A stretch of 64,000 nt of DNA, taken from NCBI RefSeq assembly GCF_011745365.1, contig NW_024468912.1, positions 1,922,001-1,986,000 of the forward strand. The letters are read 5' to 3'. Both the position numbers and the translations under genes were made by a program. The stretch is from Cryphonectria parasitica EP155 (lineage: Eukaryota; Ascomycota; Sordariomycetes; Diaporthales; Cryphonectriaceae). This document shows, piece after piece, positions 12,816 to 24,988 of this stretch. Position 1 is the stretch's first letter; each line of letters opens with the position of its first letter. The notes under the pieces were generated by a model, which worked only from the letters and a program-made list of their open reading frames with translations, was not told the origin of the DNA and did no database searches.

Positions 12816-15092
12816 AAGCGAGCCTACCGTCAGAGGAGGAAGGATCCGAGCTGTGATGCGTGCCGCGAGCGCAAGGTCAAGTGCGACGCGACCGAGACGA
12901 TGAGCTGCTCCGAGTGCTCCAGCCGCAATGTCAAGTGCCAGTTCACCAAGGAGACGAACCGCCGCATGTCGTCCATCAAGCAGGTGCAGGACCTCGAGAA
13001 GCAGAACGAGCGCATCAGGAGGGAGAACAGCACGCTGCGGCGCCTGATCTCGGAGAAGGACGGCTCGGTGGAGGACGTGGACGGCATGGAGCAGCTTCCT
13101 CTCCAGCTTCCCAGCGTAGGTGCAGAGCCCAAGAGGAGACAGCGGCCAGCGCCGGCCCATGACCTCCCCAGGGCGCGCTCGAACCTGTTGGGCTTCTCCA
13201 AGGGCGTCTGGAAACCGCCAGCTCCATACCGACAACCTGTCATGTCCTCGCTGTTTGACGTTCACAGGCCCGAGCTGCCCCCCATACAGACAACAAAACG
13301 GCTCATCGACTCGTACTTTGCCTCTACGCACAGCATGTTCCCTATCCTCCACTGGAGGACATTCGAGCAGGGTATCGAAGAGATGTACAGGCCCGGCAAC
13401 CTACCAAACGTACCGCTGTCGTTCCTGTCCACCTTCTTTGCCGTGCTGGCGCTGGGCAGCCTGTTCACGCCCGACGCGCCGGCCGAGCGGTCCTATCGCG
13501 CGGCGGAGCTCCTCGACATGTCGCGAAAGGTGGTCGACCCCTGGAGCAACCATTTTGTGCTCGATGACGCACGGACGCCACTGCTCCAGTCGATGGTCCT
13601 GAACGAGATGAACCTGAAATCCGCGGCGTGGAACTTCCTGGGCAACGCTGTGCGGGTGGCGCAGGACATAGGGCTCTACTCCGAGTCAGGGCCCTGGCCC
13701 ATCATCGAGGGCGAGATGAGGCGCAGGACCTGGTGGACGATTTACGTCCTCGACCGGACCCTGGCCGTGGAAGTGGGGCGGCCGATGCTCATCGACGACG
13801 CAGACTGCGACGTGGCGCTGCCCGCGGGCGTGGACGATGCCTACATCCACGAGGGCGGCATGACTGTGCCGCCAGGCGCAGAGCCTCTCACAAACTCGCT
13901 CCTGGCGCTCATCAACGTCGTGCGGTCGTACGGCGCGCTGGGGAAAGCCCTCACCTCTCCGCTGATCGCCACGACCCGCCTCTCGACCTTTGACCAGCAC
14001 TTTGCCTCGTGCCTGCGGACCTTCCCGCCAGCCTGTGACCCGGCCTCGCAGGTCGCACTGAGCCCGCACCTGCTCAACCCCCTGGTCTATCTCCTCAACG
14101 TACGCATGCTCCTCCACAGGCACAACCTGACGCCCAGCTGTCCGCCCGACGTGCGCATGGCCGCCATCGAGCAGTGCACCCATACCGCGCTCGAGACCGC
14201 CTCCCTCCTGGCGCGCACCACGCCCCAGCTTCCCGACGGCGCAACAGCCCTGCTCGCCAGCCACGTGTTCCGCTCTGCCCTCTTCCTCCTGCTCGTGGGC
14301 CATCACGACGCAGCAGCCGTGTGTGTCCGCGCCCTCGCCGCCATCGGGCCCAGAAGAGATGTGACGGTGTCGTGTGGACGATTCCTGTCCTTCTTCGCGA
14401 CGGTCCTGGCAGGCAAGAAGGCCGAGTACGGCTCTTACTTTGCGCAGGCCCCGCCTGGCCCTCCTGCGAACGCCATGCTCGGCCGCCCGAGCCCCCTGCA
14501 GGATGCTCTGCTCCGTGACGAGGAGCTCCTCGTCTACGTCAGCGCCGACCTGCAGGCAGCCACCGAGACAGGCTGGGTCTGGGCGGGCGGCGAGCACGAG
14601 GCCCAGGCTGCGCAGACCTCTGCCCCGATCCAGCTACGACCATCCAACAACCACAATCCGGCCTCAGGACCGCCCAGGTCCGGCACGCTGTTCAGCGTAG
14701 AGGCGCAGACAGGCCTGATGGAGGATGAGAGCCGCGACTGGGGCGGCTGGGAGCAGGTGGACAGTCTGATCCGCGGTCTGGCGTCGGGCTCAACAACACC
14801 GACGGGTGCGCCTACGAGTGCTGGGTCCTGGGGCCATGCCCCGCCGCCGCCGCCGCCGCCGCCGCCGTCGTCGCTGCTGCAGCCATCCAACGCATCACTG
14901 CCGCCTCCTGGGCCGCCAACGATGGTAAAGATGGAGTCGGGTCTTGGGAGCCAACACCTTCCGCCGCCCCTACCTCCTGGTGCCAGTAGGCCGGGCAACT
15001 CGGGTGGCGGTGGTGGCAGCAGCACTGGGAACAGTCCCACGAGTACAGTCAAGAATAGTTCAGAACGGATCAGCATACGAAACATAATCTGA
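12408..15092 (+). CDS. Zn2Cys6 transcription factor with fungal-specific regulatory domain
   Basis: Single-exon gene of 894 residues, a nuclear DNA-binding regulator. A Ser/Pro-rich N-terminus leads to a polyglutamine run (about residues 120-137), then a binuclear zinc cluster with cysteines at 149, 152, 159, 167, 170 and 177, followed by a basic linker and a coiled coil (about 185-215). The middle part (roughly 270-520) matches the fungal_trans domain, including the helix with MNLKSAAWNFLG and the segment EGEMRRRTWWTIYVLDR. The C-terminus is low complexity with a run of about nine prolines. The ATG at 12408 was chosen for its good context (ACAACATGG). An in-frame ATG at 12390 is the alternative. 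The zinc cluster and middle domain resemble the group annotated as Mut3-type C6 factors in Aspergillus, but the target genes are unknown. It converges on glutamate decarboxylase. Confidence 0.93.
12770..12815 (+). repeat. CAG/CAA repeat coding polyglutamine
   Basis: Run of CAG codons with one CAA interruption inside the Zn2Cys6 gene, encoding about 15 glutamines just before the zinc cluster. Such tracts are length-variable in fungi. Confidence 0.95.
14838..14867 (+). repeat. (CCG)n coding polyproline
   Basis: Tandem CCG codons in the C-terminal tail of the Zn2Cys6 gene, giving a proline run. Confidence 0.9.
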
Positions 15093-18021
15093 GGAGGCAG
15101 GAGAGAGCAAGCACTTGATAGAGAGAGTGTGTGTGTGAAAACCGGCCTATACAACCCTCCCCAAATTCAAGGCCCAAGACCTTTCTTCGGCTTTTTATCT
15201 TCCTCCAATCCTCCTTTCTCATCACATCCATCCCTCTTTAATGACAAAAATGCGGCTACTGGACGATTTACTATTTCTATGACCCAAAAAGTTATATATT
15301 TACAGTGCATGGCATATCGTGTGTCCGACTACAGAAGCGAAATGATATATCTGCTTTCTTTGGATCATCTATCTTGCGAGCGATTCCCCTTCTCAATTAT
15401 CTCTCTAACCTCATCCATTTTCACGAGCGCGAAACCATGTGTCGTCTTGCCTTTATTTTCTTTTTTTCCTTCTCCTTACGACCGCGCAAATCTGGGAATT
15501 GGAGAGAAAGAGAGAGAAGGGGGGGGGGGGGAAGGGTGACAATGTGGTGGGCAAACATCATTGACACCGAAAGGAGAAGGAATTTGGACCTGACCAAGTA
15601 CCTTCCAAGTCACACGCACTAGAAAGGAGGAGGGAGAACAGACAGCTGGGACTAGTCATGGCAGATGGTGTCACCTGCAATCTCCGCCACATGTCTCCAA
15701 CCTGACGAATCTTTCCCAACCCTCTTTGCAGGATACAGCCCAGCCCTCGCCAGACACATATTATCGCCCACCCCGTTTTGGATCCTGCAACAGACAAACA
15801 CCGCGCTCTCTCACACTGTGCTTGTGAGACGGCTGTTGAAGTGCCGGTTATCTCGGGCTCGGGAGAAGGACAGGGAAGGGAAAGAAGAGGAAGGTGAAGA
15901 ATGTTCTAGCGGCCGGGTCTCTGCTGCACGCAGGGGCGCGAGACACGAAGAAGAAGGGAGGAGAAGGAGAAAAAATTAAAGAAAAAAGAAAAAGAAAAAT
16001 TATTATGGATCCACCGTCTAATGTGGTGGAAGCCGAGGTGGGAACTAAAGTGAGCCAGACGATGCCCCCTCCCCCTCCCCTCCCCTTCACCAATTGTTTT
16101 TTTTTTTTTTTTTTTTTTTTTTTTTGGAGGGAGAGGGGGGGGCTTTTGCCTTGCGCCGGGTGGGGAGAGGCCTTTTTGTACATGTGGTTGTTTAACATGG
16201 ACTCCCTCGTCCCACCATCTGCCGGCCTGGCGAGAGTCTGGAAATAGTGCATAATTGGATATTTTACATGGAACATGGGGCAATTCCGCATATATCCACC
16301 CAAACTGTACCTGAAAGTGAACACGAGGGAGAAGGGGGCTTGCTTGATGGGGCGCACAAACCGCACGCCAAGTAATCTATAATCAACCTCTCTCTCTTAT
16401 ATCAGGCTCTACGTGTAATGTACATGAACAAACAATTACAAATGCAAGGACTACTTACTACTGGAGTTGGAATATGATACAGGAGACTCGGGAGAAGGTG
16501 AGATTCTGGAGGAGAAAGACACGCTTTGGTCTTTTTCTGATTCAGAGGTAAATTGATTACCATACATAGTACACTTTTGGGAATCTAGGGTAAGAGGAGG
16601 AAAAGAAGAAAAAAAGAAATACAGCACAGTACCTTGACAAATTAATATGCAAATGTAGGAGAGACCTCAAGTTCCTGTGCCGGAAATATATTACTTTGTA
16701 TCACCGCTATGGTAAGCAGTGATAACTCAATCATGTACCCGTCTTCCCTTTCCCCCCCCCCCCCTCCTCAAACAAAAAAAGTCAACTTCATAGTATGGAT
16801 CTAGGCATGAAGCATACAAGTACAAAATACAGCAAGCTAAAGACCTTCTTTTTTCACTTTCTTTTTTTTTTTTTTTTTTTTGACTTCATCGCCTTTTTAT
16901 AAATCCCAACTTTCCTTCTAGGTGCGCACCAAAGAACTCGGGGCAAGTTATAGTAATGAATGTACATCGTCAGATGCTATTTTTCTGGTGTGTGTTTGCA
17001 ATCAGGTACGAGCGACCGGAGTTCCGCAAGATGACCGACCAAGCTCAGTATCCCTAATCGTCCCATCCCCCATCAGAGCCTCCCCCTCCCCCCCCCCGTC
17101 CTCTCCGGACGGAGGGCTAGGGGTTTGTATACCGGGTGCCTGCGTCTATGTGTGCACACGAATTTCAGAAGGCGGTCTTCGGCAGCTGAGTAGTTTGGAC
17201 AGGAGAAGAGTCGGCTTCTCGACAAGAGCCAGATGGGGGTGGGGGGTCCGTCGGCGGCGGGCTTTGCCTGTGTCCCTCTCTGTGTGTCCCTCTCGTATGA
17301 CCATCCCTACTCCCCTTCTCGGTCTCGTATTCTTCAGGATTACATCTGTGTCACCGATAGTACTACTGGTTATGACAGCTAATGGTCGGCAGGTGTTGTG
17401 TTTGAGAAGCTATGTTGTGCTTGCGAGTTTCTGCGCGGTAAGTAGTGACGGGCTTCAGATCAAGTTGAGAGAGAGATGATTTTGAATGTCATCGTTAGAG
17501 AAGAAAGAGCCATTGAGCCAGTCCCTCCTTACTGTGTTCTATACGACCGACGGTACTCCCAGGAATATTGTTATAGGACCATAATGGTATCTCTTGTGGT
17601 GACGGTGACGTGGCGAGGATGTAAGGCTGAGGGCTGGAAACGCTCGTGCATAGTCAGGTGTTACATCCCGTGACCGCCTGTTAGTCTGGTAAGAAGAACA
17701 ATTATAAAGGTGTGAGTGAGGAAGGTCTGCTGTAATGTACAGTCAGGAAATAAGCTTGTTCTCCCTGGTGGGAGGTTACTTGCTGGTACCCTAGAAGATG
17801 GCTGGCAGTCCCGGGCATCACATCTCAGGCACTTGGGATTCGATGGGATTACAGAGCTGCCCTGCATGGGTACATGGTCTTGTACAGAACGACAACATCT
17901 ACGGTAACGTATTTGAAGGACAAAAAGATGGCCGCTTGCTTTTCATTTGCTATCCACCATGAACAAAATCTCAAGTCTTATTGACGAGTGCTGTGGGGTG
18001 TTGTCGTCCAATCCACAGCGA
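15093..18021. other. Intergenic region between convergent genes
   Basis: Contains the 3' untranslated regions of the Zn2Cys6 gene (plus strand) and glutamate decarboxylase (minus strand). Two poly-T tracts and several purine- or pyrimidine-rich stretches are present. No further gene could be supported. Confidence 0.6.
16097..16125. repeat. Poly-T tract of 29
   Basis: Uninterrupted run of 29 T, seen directly. A second run of 20 T lies at 16862-16881. Either could be simple-sequence expansion or the poly-A tail of an old minus-strand retroposed copy. Confidence 0.9.
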
Positions 18022-19404
18022 TTAGCACACGGCATGAGTCTTGCCAGTCTTGCCCGCAAGAGAGTGCTTCTCGTTCTGGAAGGGAGGCCGCCGAGGTCAG
18101 TCATTTTCGTAGTTCTCTCTCAAACGAAATACACAAGGGGATTGATTCTGCGGGTAATGATATGATCTTCTTACCTTGTACTTGGCGTGGTTGTGTGTGG
18201 ACTTGGCGCTGTGCGTATGGTGCTTGTGGATGAATTCCTGTTGCTTCTTGATGGTCTCTGCATCCAACTGCTCGAGCAGCTGCGTGCACAGCTTGATGTC
18301 GGCAATGAGGGCGTCGCATCGGTTGCGCGTAAAGTCCTCACGCACGACGACGCGCAGCATCTTGAGGTTGTTCGTGTTGGGCGCCATGGTGTAAGCCGGC
18401 ACGACCCAGCCGCGGCCGCGCAGCTGGTGGGCGAGGGCGAACTCGTCATATGCACGGTCCTCGTTGGTTTTCAAGCGGAAAGCGACCAGTGGGAGACCCT
18501 CACCGGACTTCTTGGACATGATGACGAAGCCCAGAGCCTCCAGAGAGTCAGAGAGGTAGTCGGCGGTCCGGGTCAGGTTGGACATGATAGCCTTGTAGCC
18601 GTGCTTGCCGAGGCGGATGAGCTGGTAGTACTGGCCGATGACCTGCGAGGCGCCCTTGGAGAAGTTGAGGGTGAAGGAGCTCTGATCGGCACCGAGGTAG
18701 TTGATATTGAAGACGAGCTCCTGCGGCAGGTACTCGGCGCCTCGCCAGACGACCCAGCCCACGCCGGGGTAGACGAGACCATACTTGTGGCCCGACACGT
18801 TGATCGAGACCACGCGGGGCAAGCGGAAGTCCCACTCGAGGTCTGGCACGGTGAAGGGTGCAACGAAGCCACCGCTGGCCGCATCGACGTGGATAGGCGT
18901 TTCCATGCCGCGCTCGACAAGCAGGTCGTTTACGGCCTTGACGTCCTCGTACTCACCCGTGTAGGTCGTACCAAGGATGCAGCAGATGCCGATGGTGTTC
19001 TCATCGACCAGGTCGACAACCTGCTTGGGGTCGATGACGTACCGGTCCTCGGCACAGTAGACGAGCTTCTCCTCGATCTCAAAGTAGCGGGTGGCCTTCT
19101 CCCAGCAGACCTGGACGGCAGACGACATGACCAGGTTGGGGTTCTCGGTCGACTTGCCCTCGGCCTTTCTCTTGTTCTTCCAGCGACGCTTCATGGCCAG
19201 CACGCCCAGCATGATGGCCTCAGAGGAGCCAATGCAGCTCGTGCCAATCGCACCCTCGTCCTGGCCGGTAGGTGCGTGGAACAGACGCCCGATCATGTTC
19301 ACACAGCGGTTCTGGATATCTGAAATCGGCATGCCCAAGTCAGTGACGAGCCCCGGAAGTGGTTGTGTGGTTCTCTTAATTTTATCTTTCCGCCTCGCTC
19401 TCTT

Positions 19405-19470
<66 letters not shown>

Positions 19471-19908
19471 ACTTACCGGCCGACTGAGGGTACTCCTCGT
19501 AGTCGATGAAGTTTTTGGAGAAGGACTCGGTCATAAGCTTCTCGGCCTCGTCCTCCATGTATGTGGTCACGAACGAGGCGAGATTCAGCATGGGGTTGCC
19601 GTCCAGCGACAGCTCGTCCTTTTTGGAGGGGGAATTGTCAGCCACATCGCTCCAGGCCACCATCACTTTGACCACTGCCGAGTGTGAGACATCCTCACCT
19701 TGATCATTCTGTAGGCGACGTCCCTAGGCATCTCCCCCTCGGGCATCTCATGCCTGGGAAGGTCAGCCGCTGCGAACTTGGTGCCGTAGACGGAGGTGGT
19801 GAAGCAGTCATCGTGCTCAGCGAGGTTCAGGTGGAACTTCTTCTTGACCTCTGAGAGGAGGTTCTTCTCCGAGTCCTCAGCGTTGGGGATGTTGCTCAGG
19901 TGAACCAT
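18022..19908 (-). CDS. Glutamate decarboxylase
   Basis: PLP-dependent enzyme converting L-glutamate to GABA and CO2, the first step of the GABA shunt, in the cytosol. Four exons read on the minus strand: 19908-19699, 19618-19477, 19319-18175 and 18075-18022, giving 516 residues, a normal length for fungal GAD. The junctions recreate the conserved stretches [11 protein letters not shown] and SADIQNRC. The PLP lysine is K296 in NVSGHKYG and the cofactor aspartate is D263 in HVDAASGG. The last 17-residue exon ends in KTHAVC, as in other fungal GADs. Intron donors are GTGAGG, GTAAGT and GTAAGA. The start at 19908 has a good context (GCCAAGATGG). A 5' untranslated intron with donor at 20174 is likely. 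No calmodulin-binding tail like that of plant enzymes was recognised. Confidence 0.96.
19411..19467. repeat. (TC)n tract inside GAD intron 2
   Basis: 57-base TC dinucleotide tract. On the coding strand it is a GA tract starting nine bases after the intron 2 donor at 19476. Confidence 0.95.
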
Positions 19909-19998
19909 CTTGGCTACTCGACAAGTTGGAGGAGCAGCGTTTGTCAAGACTGGCGTCGGGGATAGAATCTAGATTCTGAAGTGTTTAAGAACTGCCTT

Positions 19999-20174
19999 CT
20001 GTAGAGTATGTTAATTGTCGTGTTCTGCCTTGGATGTCACAAGTGGACGTGGGATCACAAAACGCTTCCTTCCAAGTGTGCTGAATCCAAAAAGGAAAAC
20101 AGATTATGCCCAAGTTTGTGTGGAAGAAGACACGGGTAATGTGTGAGCAATGGAACAAAGAGGAGGACACTTAC
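19999..20174 (-). other. Probable 5' UTR intron of glutamate decarboxylase
   Basis: Consensus donor GTAAGTGTCC starts at 20174. The most likely acceptor is CTACAG ending at 19999, with ATTAAC as branch site about 15 bases before it. An alternative acceptor TTCAG lies further upstream. This is inferred from signals only. Confidence 0.45.
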
Positions 20175-20711
20175 CAGAAACACCAGTCTGATGAGGCAAA
20201 TACTGCGGCTAGTGGGTAGTCAGGAAGAAGAAGAAAATGAAGAAGCCTGAGGCCAGGTAAACTGAGCAAAGAAGGTGGTGGTTGTATTACTATTTGAACA
20301 AAGAGGGCCAGCCACGCGTTTGAGGCAGATGTGCTGCTGAGGTGGGATGGTGGGATGGTAGAACAAGTACTGACGTAACACCAGCATAGCTACTATAGCT
20401 ACCATCCACTCGATACAGGGGGTAAGCTCTGCCACCCCAGTGGCCCCCCCTCCCCCAATTGTACCTTCCCTGCCCTGTCATGCTGCCTCGACCAACCGCC
20501 CGCCCCCCTCCAGATGCATGCCATGCTGCATGTTAAGAGGCAGCCCACCAACTAGCTCTCCCATCCAAACACATCCAGATCCAATCTTTCCCTCCTGCCC
20601 TCCTGAAAATCTCTCGATCCTTGTTTTTTCTCTTCTTTTTTTTCTTCTTGGAGAAAGTTGTTGCAGCCGCCGTTGCCCTCCCCACCCTGACCATTGACCG
20701 TCGGCAGACCA

Positions 20712-20741
20712 AACGCCACGTTTGGCCACGTTTGGCCACGT
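20712..20741. repeat. Tandem TTTGGCCACG elements
   Basis: Two perfect copies of the decamer TTTGGCCACG at 20721-20740, with a partial copy before them, put three CCACGT cores at ten-base spacing. It lies about 0.8 kb upstream of the GAD start. CACGT is an E-box-like core, but a role in regulation is inference. Confidence 0.7.
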
Positions 20742-23700
20742 CGCACACAGAAGCTAGATCAGGAATAGGAAGTACAAGTTCGACCAAGGGTGTTGCTACT
20801 GGTGCTGCTGCATAGGACGAGGATGACGATGATGATAATTACGATGGGAGGGGCACACTAGAAGCTATGGCCACAGGTGCGCTCCCACATCGCTTCAGGG
20901 GCCCCCACTGGAGCCATGGTTCAGTGGTGATCCACAGGGGTGGGAGGGGAGTGAGACTGGCTTCTAGACCCCTTCTGGCATGGCTCGGCAAGAAAGCTTG
21001 GCCCTGAATTTGCGCAGGGGTGTCCTAACGAAGAACTGGCGACCTCCTCATCAACCTCACACCATCCCAGACCTGCAGACAGAAGGGGGGCCCCCTTCAC
21101 CGATCTTTGGAACTTCGCCCTCTTCTACGCCCACCCGGCACAACTGCGCCGTTGTCAATCAGTGGGGTACATACAAACACGACTTGTCATAACATGGTAG
21201 TATACAGGCAGGGCGACACGGATCGCCTTCCTTTGTCCATAGCCCTGGACGAAGCTGGCCAGTCTTCGTATTCAACGCGGCACATGGGATGCCGTCTTTG
21301 CCGGAGAATCCTGTGTTGGCGTTTGTAATGCATGAATCTGACCACTGCCGAGTGCGTTGAGAGAGATAGATAGAGACAGAGAAAGACCAATTATGAGGCC
21401 TAGTGGCTGGCTTTGCTTACCGGTAGCAACCTCACCTCCGCCCGTCCCCGTCTTGGCCCAACCATCTTGAACGACCGAGTAATAGGCTGCGTTTTCCCCC
21501 TCTCACCATTTCTCATACATTATGAGAGGCCATGCAGGGACCACACGGCCTATACCTGCAATGGACGTCTTGATCTTGAGAAGTCATTTCCCCCACAGTC
21601 AGGCGGCATCTCGGCACGGCGCCTTAAATTAAGAGTTTTGCAGGTTCGAGGTGATTGGTTTTGATTCCCTTGATCCTCGTCCGTACGGTGCAGATCGGTG
21701 TCTCACCACACTTCCAGCTGAGCCTGCGACTACGCCAGTGTAGCTCACACTTGGAACTTGAAGCCAATGCCGAGTGGCAGCCATTTCCGAGGACGACGTT
21801 GTGCACACAGTCTCCTGGTAGCATGACCTTCAGAGGGGCCCCGACTTTACCATGGGAGATGTTTCATACACCTCCAGCCTGGCATCTACACAGGAGGCCT
21901 CAGTGAGGCGGGATTGGCCCCATGTCTTATGAAAGCGGGGATGTCCAGTCTGTCAGTCATGAACACACAAAGTGGAACTCGTCAAGTGGGTGGCAGGCGG
22001 GTACGCAGGCGCTGAAGTGCTAAGCAGGCAAGAGGCACAATCAACGAAGCGCCGTGGTAGCAATATTGGTTTGGAGACGCTATTGAAAATTGCCAGGTGG
22101 GCGCCATGGCAGCGGACGAGTGATGACTTGAGGAGCTGGCATGATCGAGACGGGTGACTCACGAGTGCTCGACCTGCCTCTGAGCCCTGCCATAGACAAG
22201 TTGACTTGGAACTCTCCTCGATGCCGAGCAGCTATGGAAAGAAGAAAAAAACGTCTTTCTAATGTTTGTTTCCATGGCGGCACATCCATTGATGGCACGG
22301 GCAGGACTTATTCAGCTTCACTCAGGCAACCGTCAGCGCAATGACCCATACCTCCTGATATGACTGGATGACCGCCCAGAGGATCCCTAAAAGCTTTCCT
22401 TCATTGGCTCGAGGCAGTCAATGTGCCGCTTTGGGAGATCAACGGACCACCAGTTGCGCGGTATGCTTGGCTGGTCAATAATTGATGGACCGATCAGCAG
22501 CGGTTTGTTTTTGATACTCCGGCCTCGACCAACATCAATGTGGGACAAGGCACGTCGCCCTTGATTCTACGTCGACCTGCAGGCCAGGCAATGAATTCGA
22601 GTTCCTCGAGCGTCTCTTTTGCACAGATGAATCGATGGGGAAAACTCGCCAACCTACCAAGATTTGGATCAGCATATCTACTTGGGTATCCTTGGAGTCA
22701 TTGGTGTCGGTCATTCGAGTCAAGAGCGGAAGCGGCCTGCTGAGGATTATGGACGCAGTGATGCTGCAAGTTCTTGAAGAGGAGAATGCATTGGCCAATG
22801 ACGGGGCCAAATGAAGAGCTACAGAGCATCAAACCCGAGGAAAGGGGCGCCCAAGATTTGGCCTGGGGCTCGGGAGAACAATGGGCTATTGCTCGAGAAG
22901 TCTCAGTCAGAGTGCCTGCTCACTGATCGGTTACCCCGATCCTTTGACAACCACCTTGCTCATTGGAATTTGTTGACAAATCGCTTACGGCATGCTCGCG
23001 GTAAATCAAGTCTATCTCCCTCTCAAGAGACCAAGTGGCATAGAGCAGCTTGCTTGCGGCTACATCGGCTCGATGCTAAGCATATATGGCCTCCTCTAAC
23101 CACCAGTACTATGCCCTCGGTTCTCAAGACCACTGAACCAGTCGATAAGTAACAAGTCTGCCTCTAACGGCAACTCTTGTAAAATACCATGGCTCACTGA
23201 TGAAACCAGCAGTCAAACGCAGGTGCCAGTGGCAGGTCTGTCCCCTCATGATCCCATTCCCCCCCCCCCCCCCGGCCCCCTCTCTTTTCCCTCTCTTCCT
23301 CTCCCTCTCTCGACACCATATCACAGCCAATCCACGATATCCCACCGAGCATTTCCAACATCTCCATAGTCTTTACGAAGCCAGTGACCCACTCACACGG
23401 GACAACCCATCAGGTCCTATGACCCACCAGCGATCATGATAGCGAGTCAACAGCCCTGCCCAGAGAATCCAAGGCCGAGGGCGGCCCGTCCCAAGACCAC
23501 TGGCAAGAATCAAAACCCCGAGAGCCCTCAGATGCTTCCTCCTGGCGGACCTGTCGGGAAACATGAAAAGATCACTCCGAGGAGGAGCCCATGCTCCCAA
23601 AAGCCCGGCGCCAGCGTCGCCCGTGTCTTTGAATCCGGATCAGGTCACCATGCATCCCAGTGATCGACGTTCATTGCCGTGTGGTTCGTTCCCCCCCCCC

Positions 23701-24843
23701 CCTCGGATTATCCCGTCCCCCTTCCCCTCCTTGACCAAACACGCGACCGTTCCCCCCCCCCCTCCTCTCCCAGCGCATTCATGCATGTGCAACTCTTACT
23801 AGGACCCTAAACTGTGAACTCGATAGAGAAATAAGCGCGCTGTCTCTCGATTGATCGGCGCAGGGTTGGTGAAACGGGTGAACACGTGTGCCTTTTCCCT
23901 GGAAAGGAGAGACGGCCGTCCTGGAATATGTGTGTGTGCATTATTTATATTGTGGCAGGCAGCCGGCTGACCGAAGTACTAGTATGGTGTAGATTTGTGG
24001 AGGTGGTGTTGTATCAGAGATCAGCTCAAATTGAGGTTGCAGGTCTTGGTTGGCTCCTGTACTTCTGCTTAAGATTGTCTAGACTGTGTCTGTGTCATAA
24101 AGCTGTTTGACTCTGATCCCAGAACGTGCTCTCTTTGTCATGACTTCTTGATTGTATGATCTATGGAACAGGAAGAGAGCAAAATATCAAGCATTGTTTT
24201 TTCTTAAAAAATGATGAAGATGAGGATGAGAGCAACAGTAGGTCGGAGAGAGAATATCAGTGCTTGTCTAGAAGAACCCAGGACGTGCTCACTAGGTATG
24301 TCAAGAAACACAAACACATCCTGTCAATCACCATGGTGTTTTTGCAGGAACCCAACAACGTGTACACCTCGTTGCGCAAAGTTCTTCGTATCAAATGCTA
24401 GTGTCCTGTCGTCCCAGGGCCCTCCATAGAGCCCTTCCCTTGGGGGGAACACACAACAGCCCAAGTCAGCCCCGTCAAACCTGCATCAACATTTTTTTCA
24501 GAGCCTTTCCCTTTGCAGATAGACCCTATTAGGTGATATCAGACTGCCCAGAACGCCTGCCCATGATGCTCTCTTTGTAATCAAACCCATATTGGGGTGT
24601 GACAGGTGCCAAGCCCTGCCAAAAAAAAGAAAAGAAAGAGAACATAAAAACCAAACAGCCCTCTCATTCAAGTCATATGGGTATATGTAGTCATGATATG
24701 TGCCCCCGCATCTCGTCCAACCCCATGGCACTACTGAGGCTGAAGACCAGGACCAGCCTCATAATCGACGTGATTAGCAAGATTTGGGTGGCCTGTTTCA
24801 CCACCCATCCCCAGACGCCTGTTCATCCTCTCGGCAGACTAGC

Positions 24844-24845
<2 letters not shown>

Positions 24846-24907
<62 letters not shown>
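24846..24907. repeat. (TC)n microsatellite
   Basis: About 30 uninterrupted TC units just beyond the 3' end of the RING-H2 gene, seen directly. Confidence 0.95.
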
Positions 24908-24910
<3 letters not shown>

Positions 24911-24988
24911 GTTAGCTGGCCCGATGCTGGTTTGCTGATCCCGTGTTTCTGCAGCTGAACAACCCAGTTGTCCCTATAACGACGACTG

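Larger units (their letters stand above)
19909..24988. other. Intergenic region, no supported gene
   Basis: Upstream region of glutamate decarboxylase and 3' flank of the RING gene. It holds a tandem of CCACGT elements, pyrimidine-rich blocks near 20440-20640, C homopolymers (23259-23273) and a long TC microsatellite at 24846-24907. A stretch at 22330-23150 has coding-like segments in shifting frames and may be a decayed gene, described under findings. Confidence 0.55.

Noticed and set aside
12597..14597. Long antisense frames over the Zn2Cys6 gene
   Set aside because: They are shadows of the strongly biased coding strand, with no domain and no splice signals.
18187..19323. 378-codon open frame opposite glutamate decarboxylase
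   Set aside because: It is the complement of a GC-rich coding exon, where codon bias keeps an antisense frame open. The translation is repetitive and matches nothing.
20912..20930. TGGTTCAGTGG, like the A box of a glycine tRNA
   Set aside because: No anticodon arm or B box follows within 80 bases.
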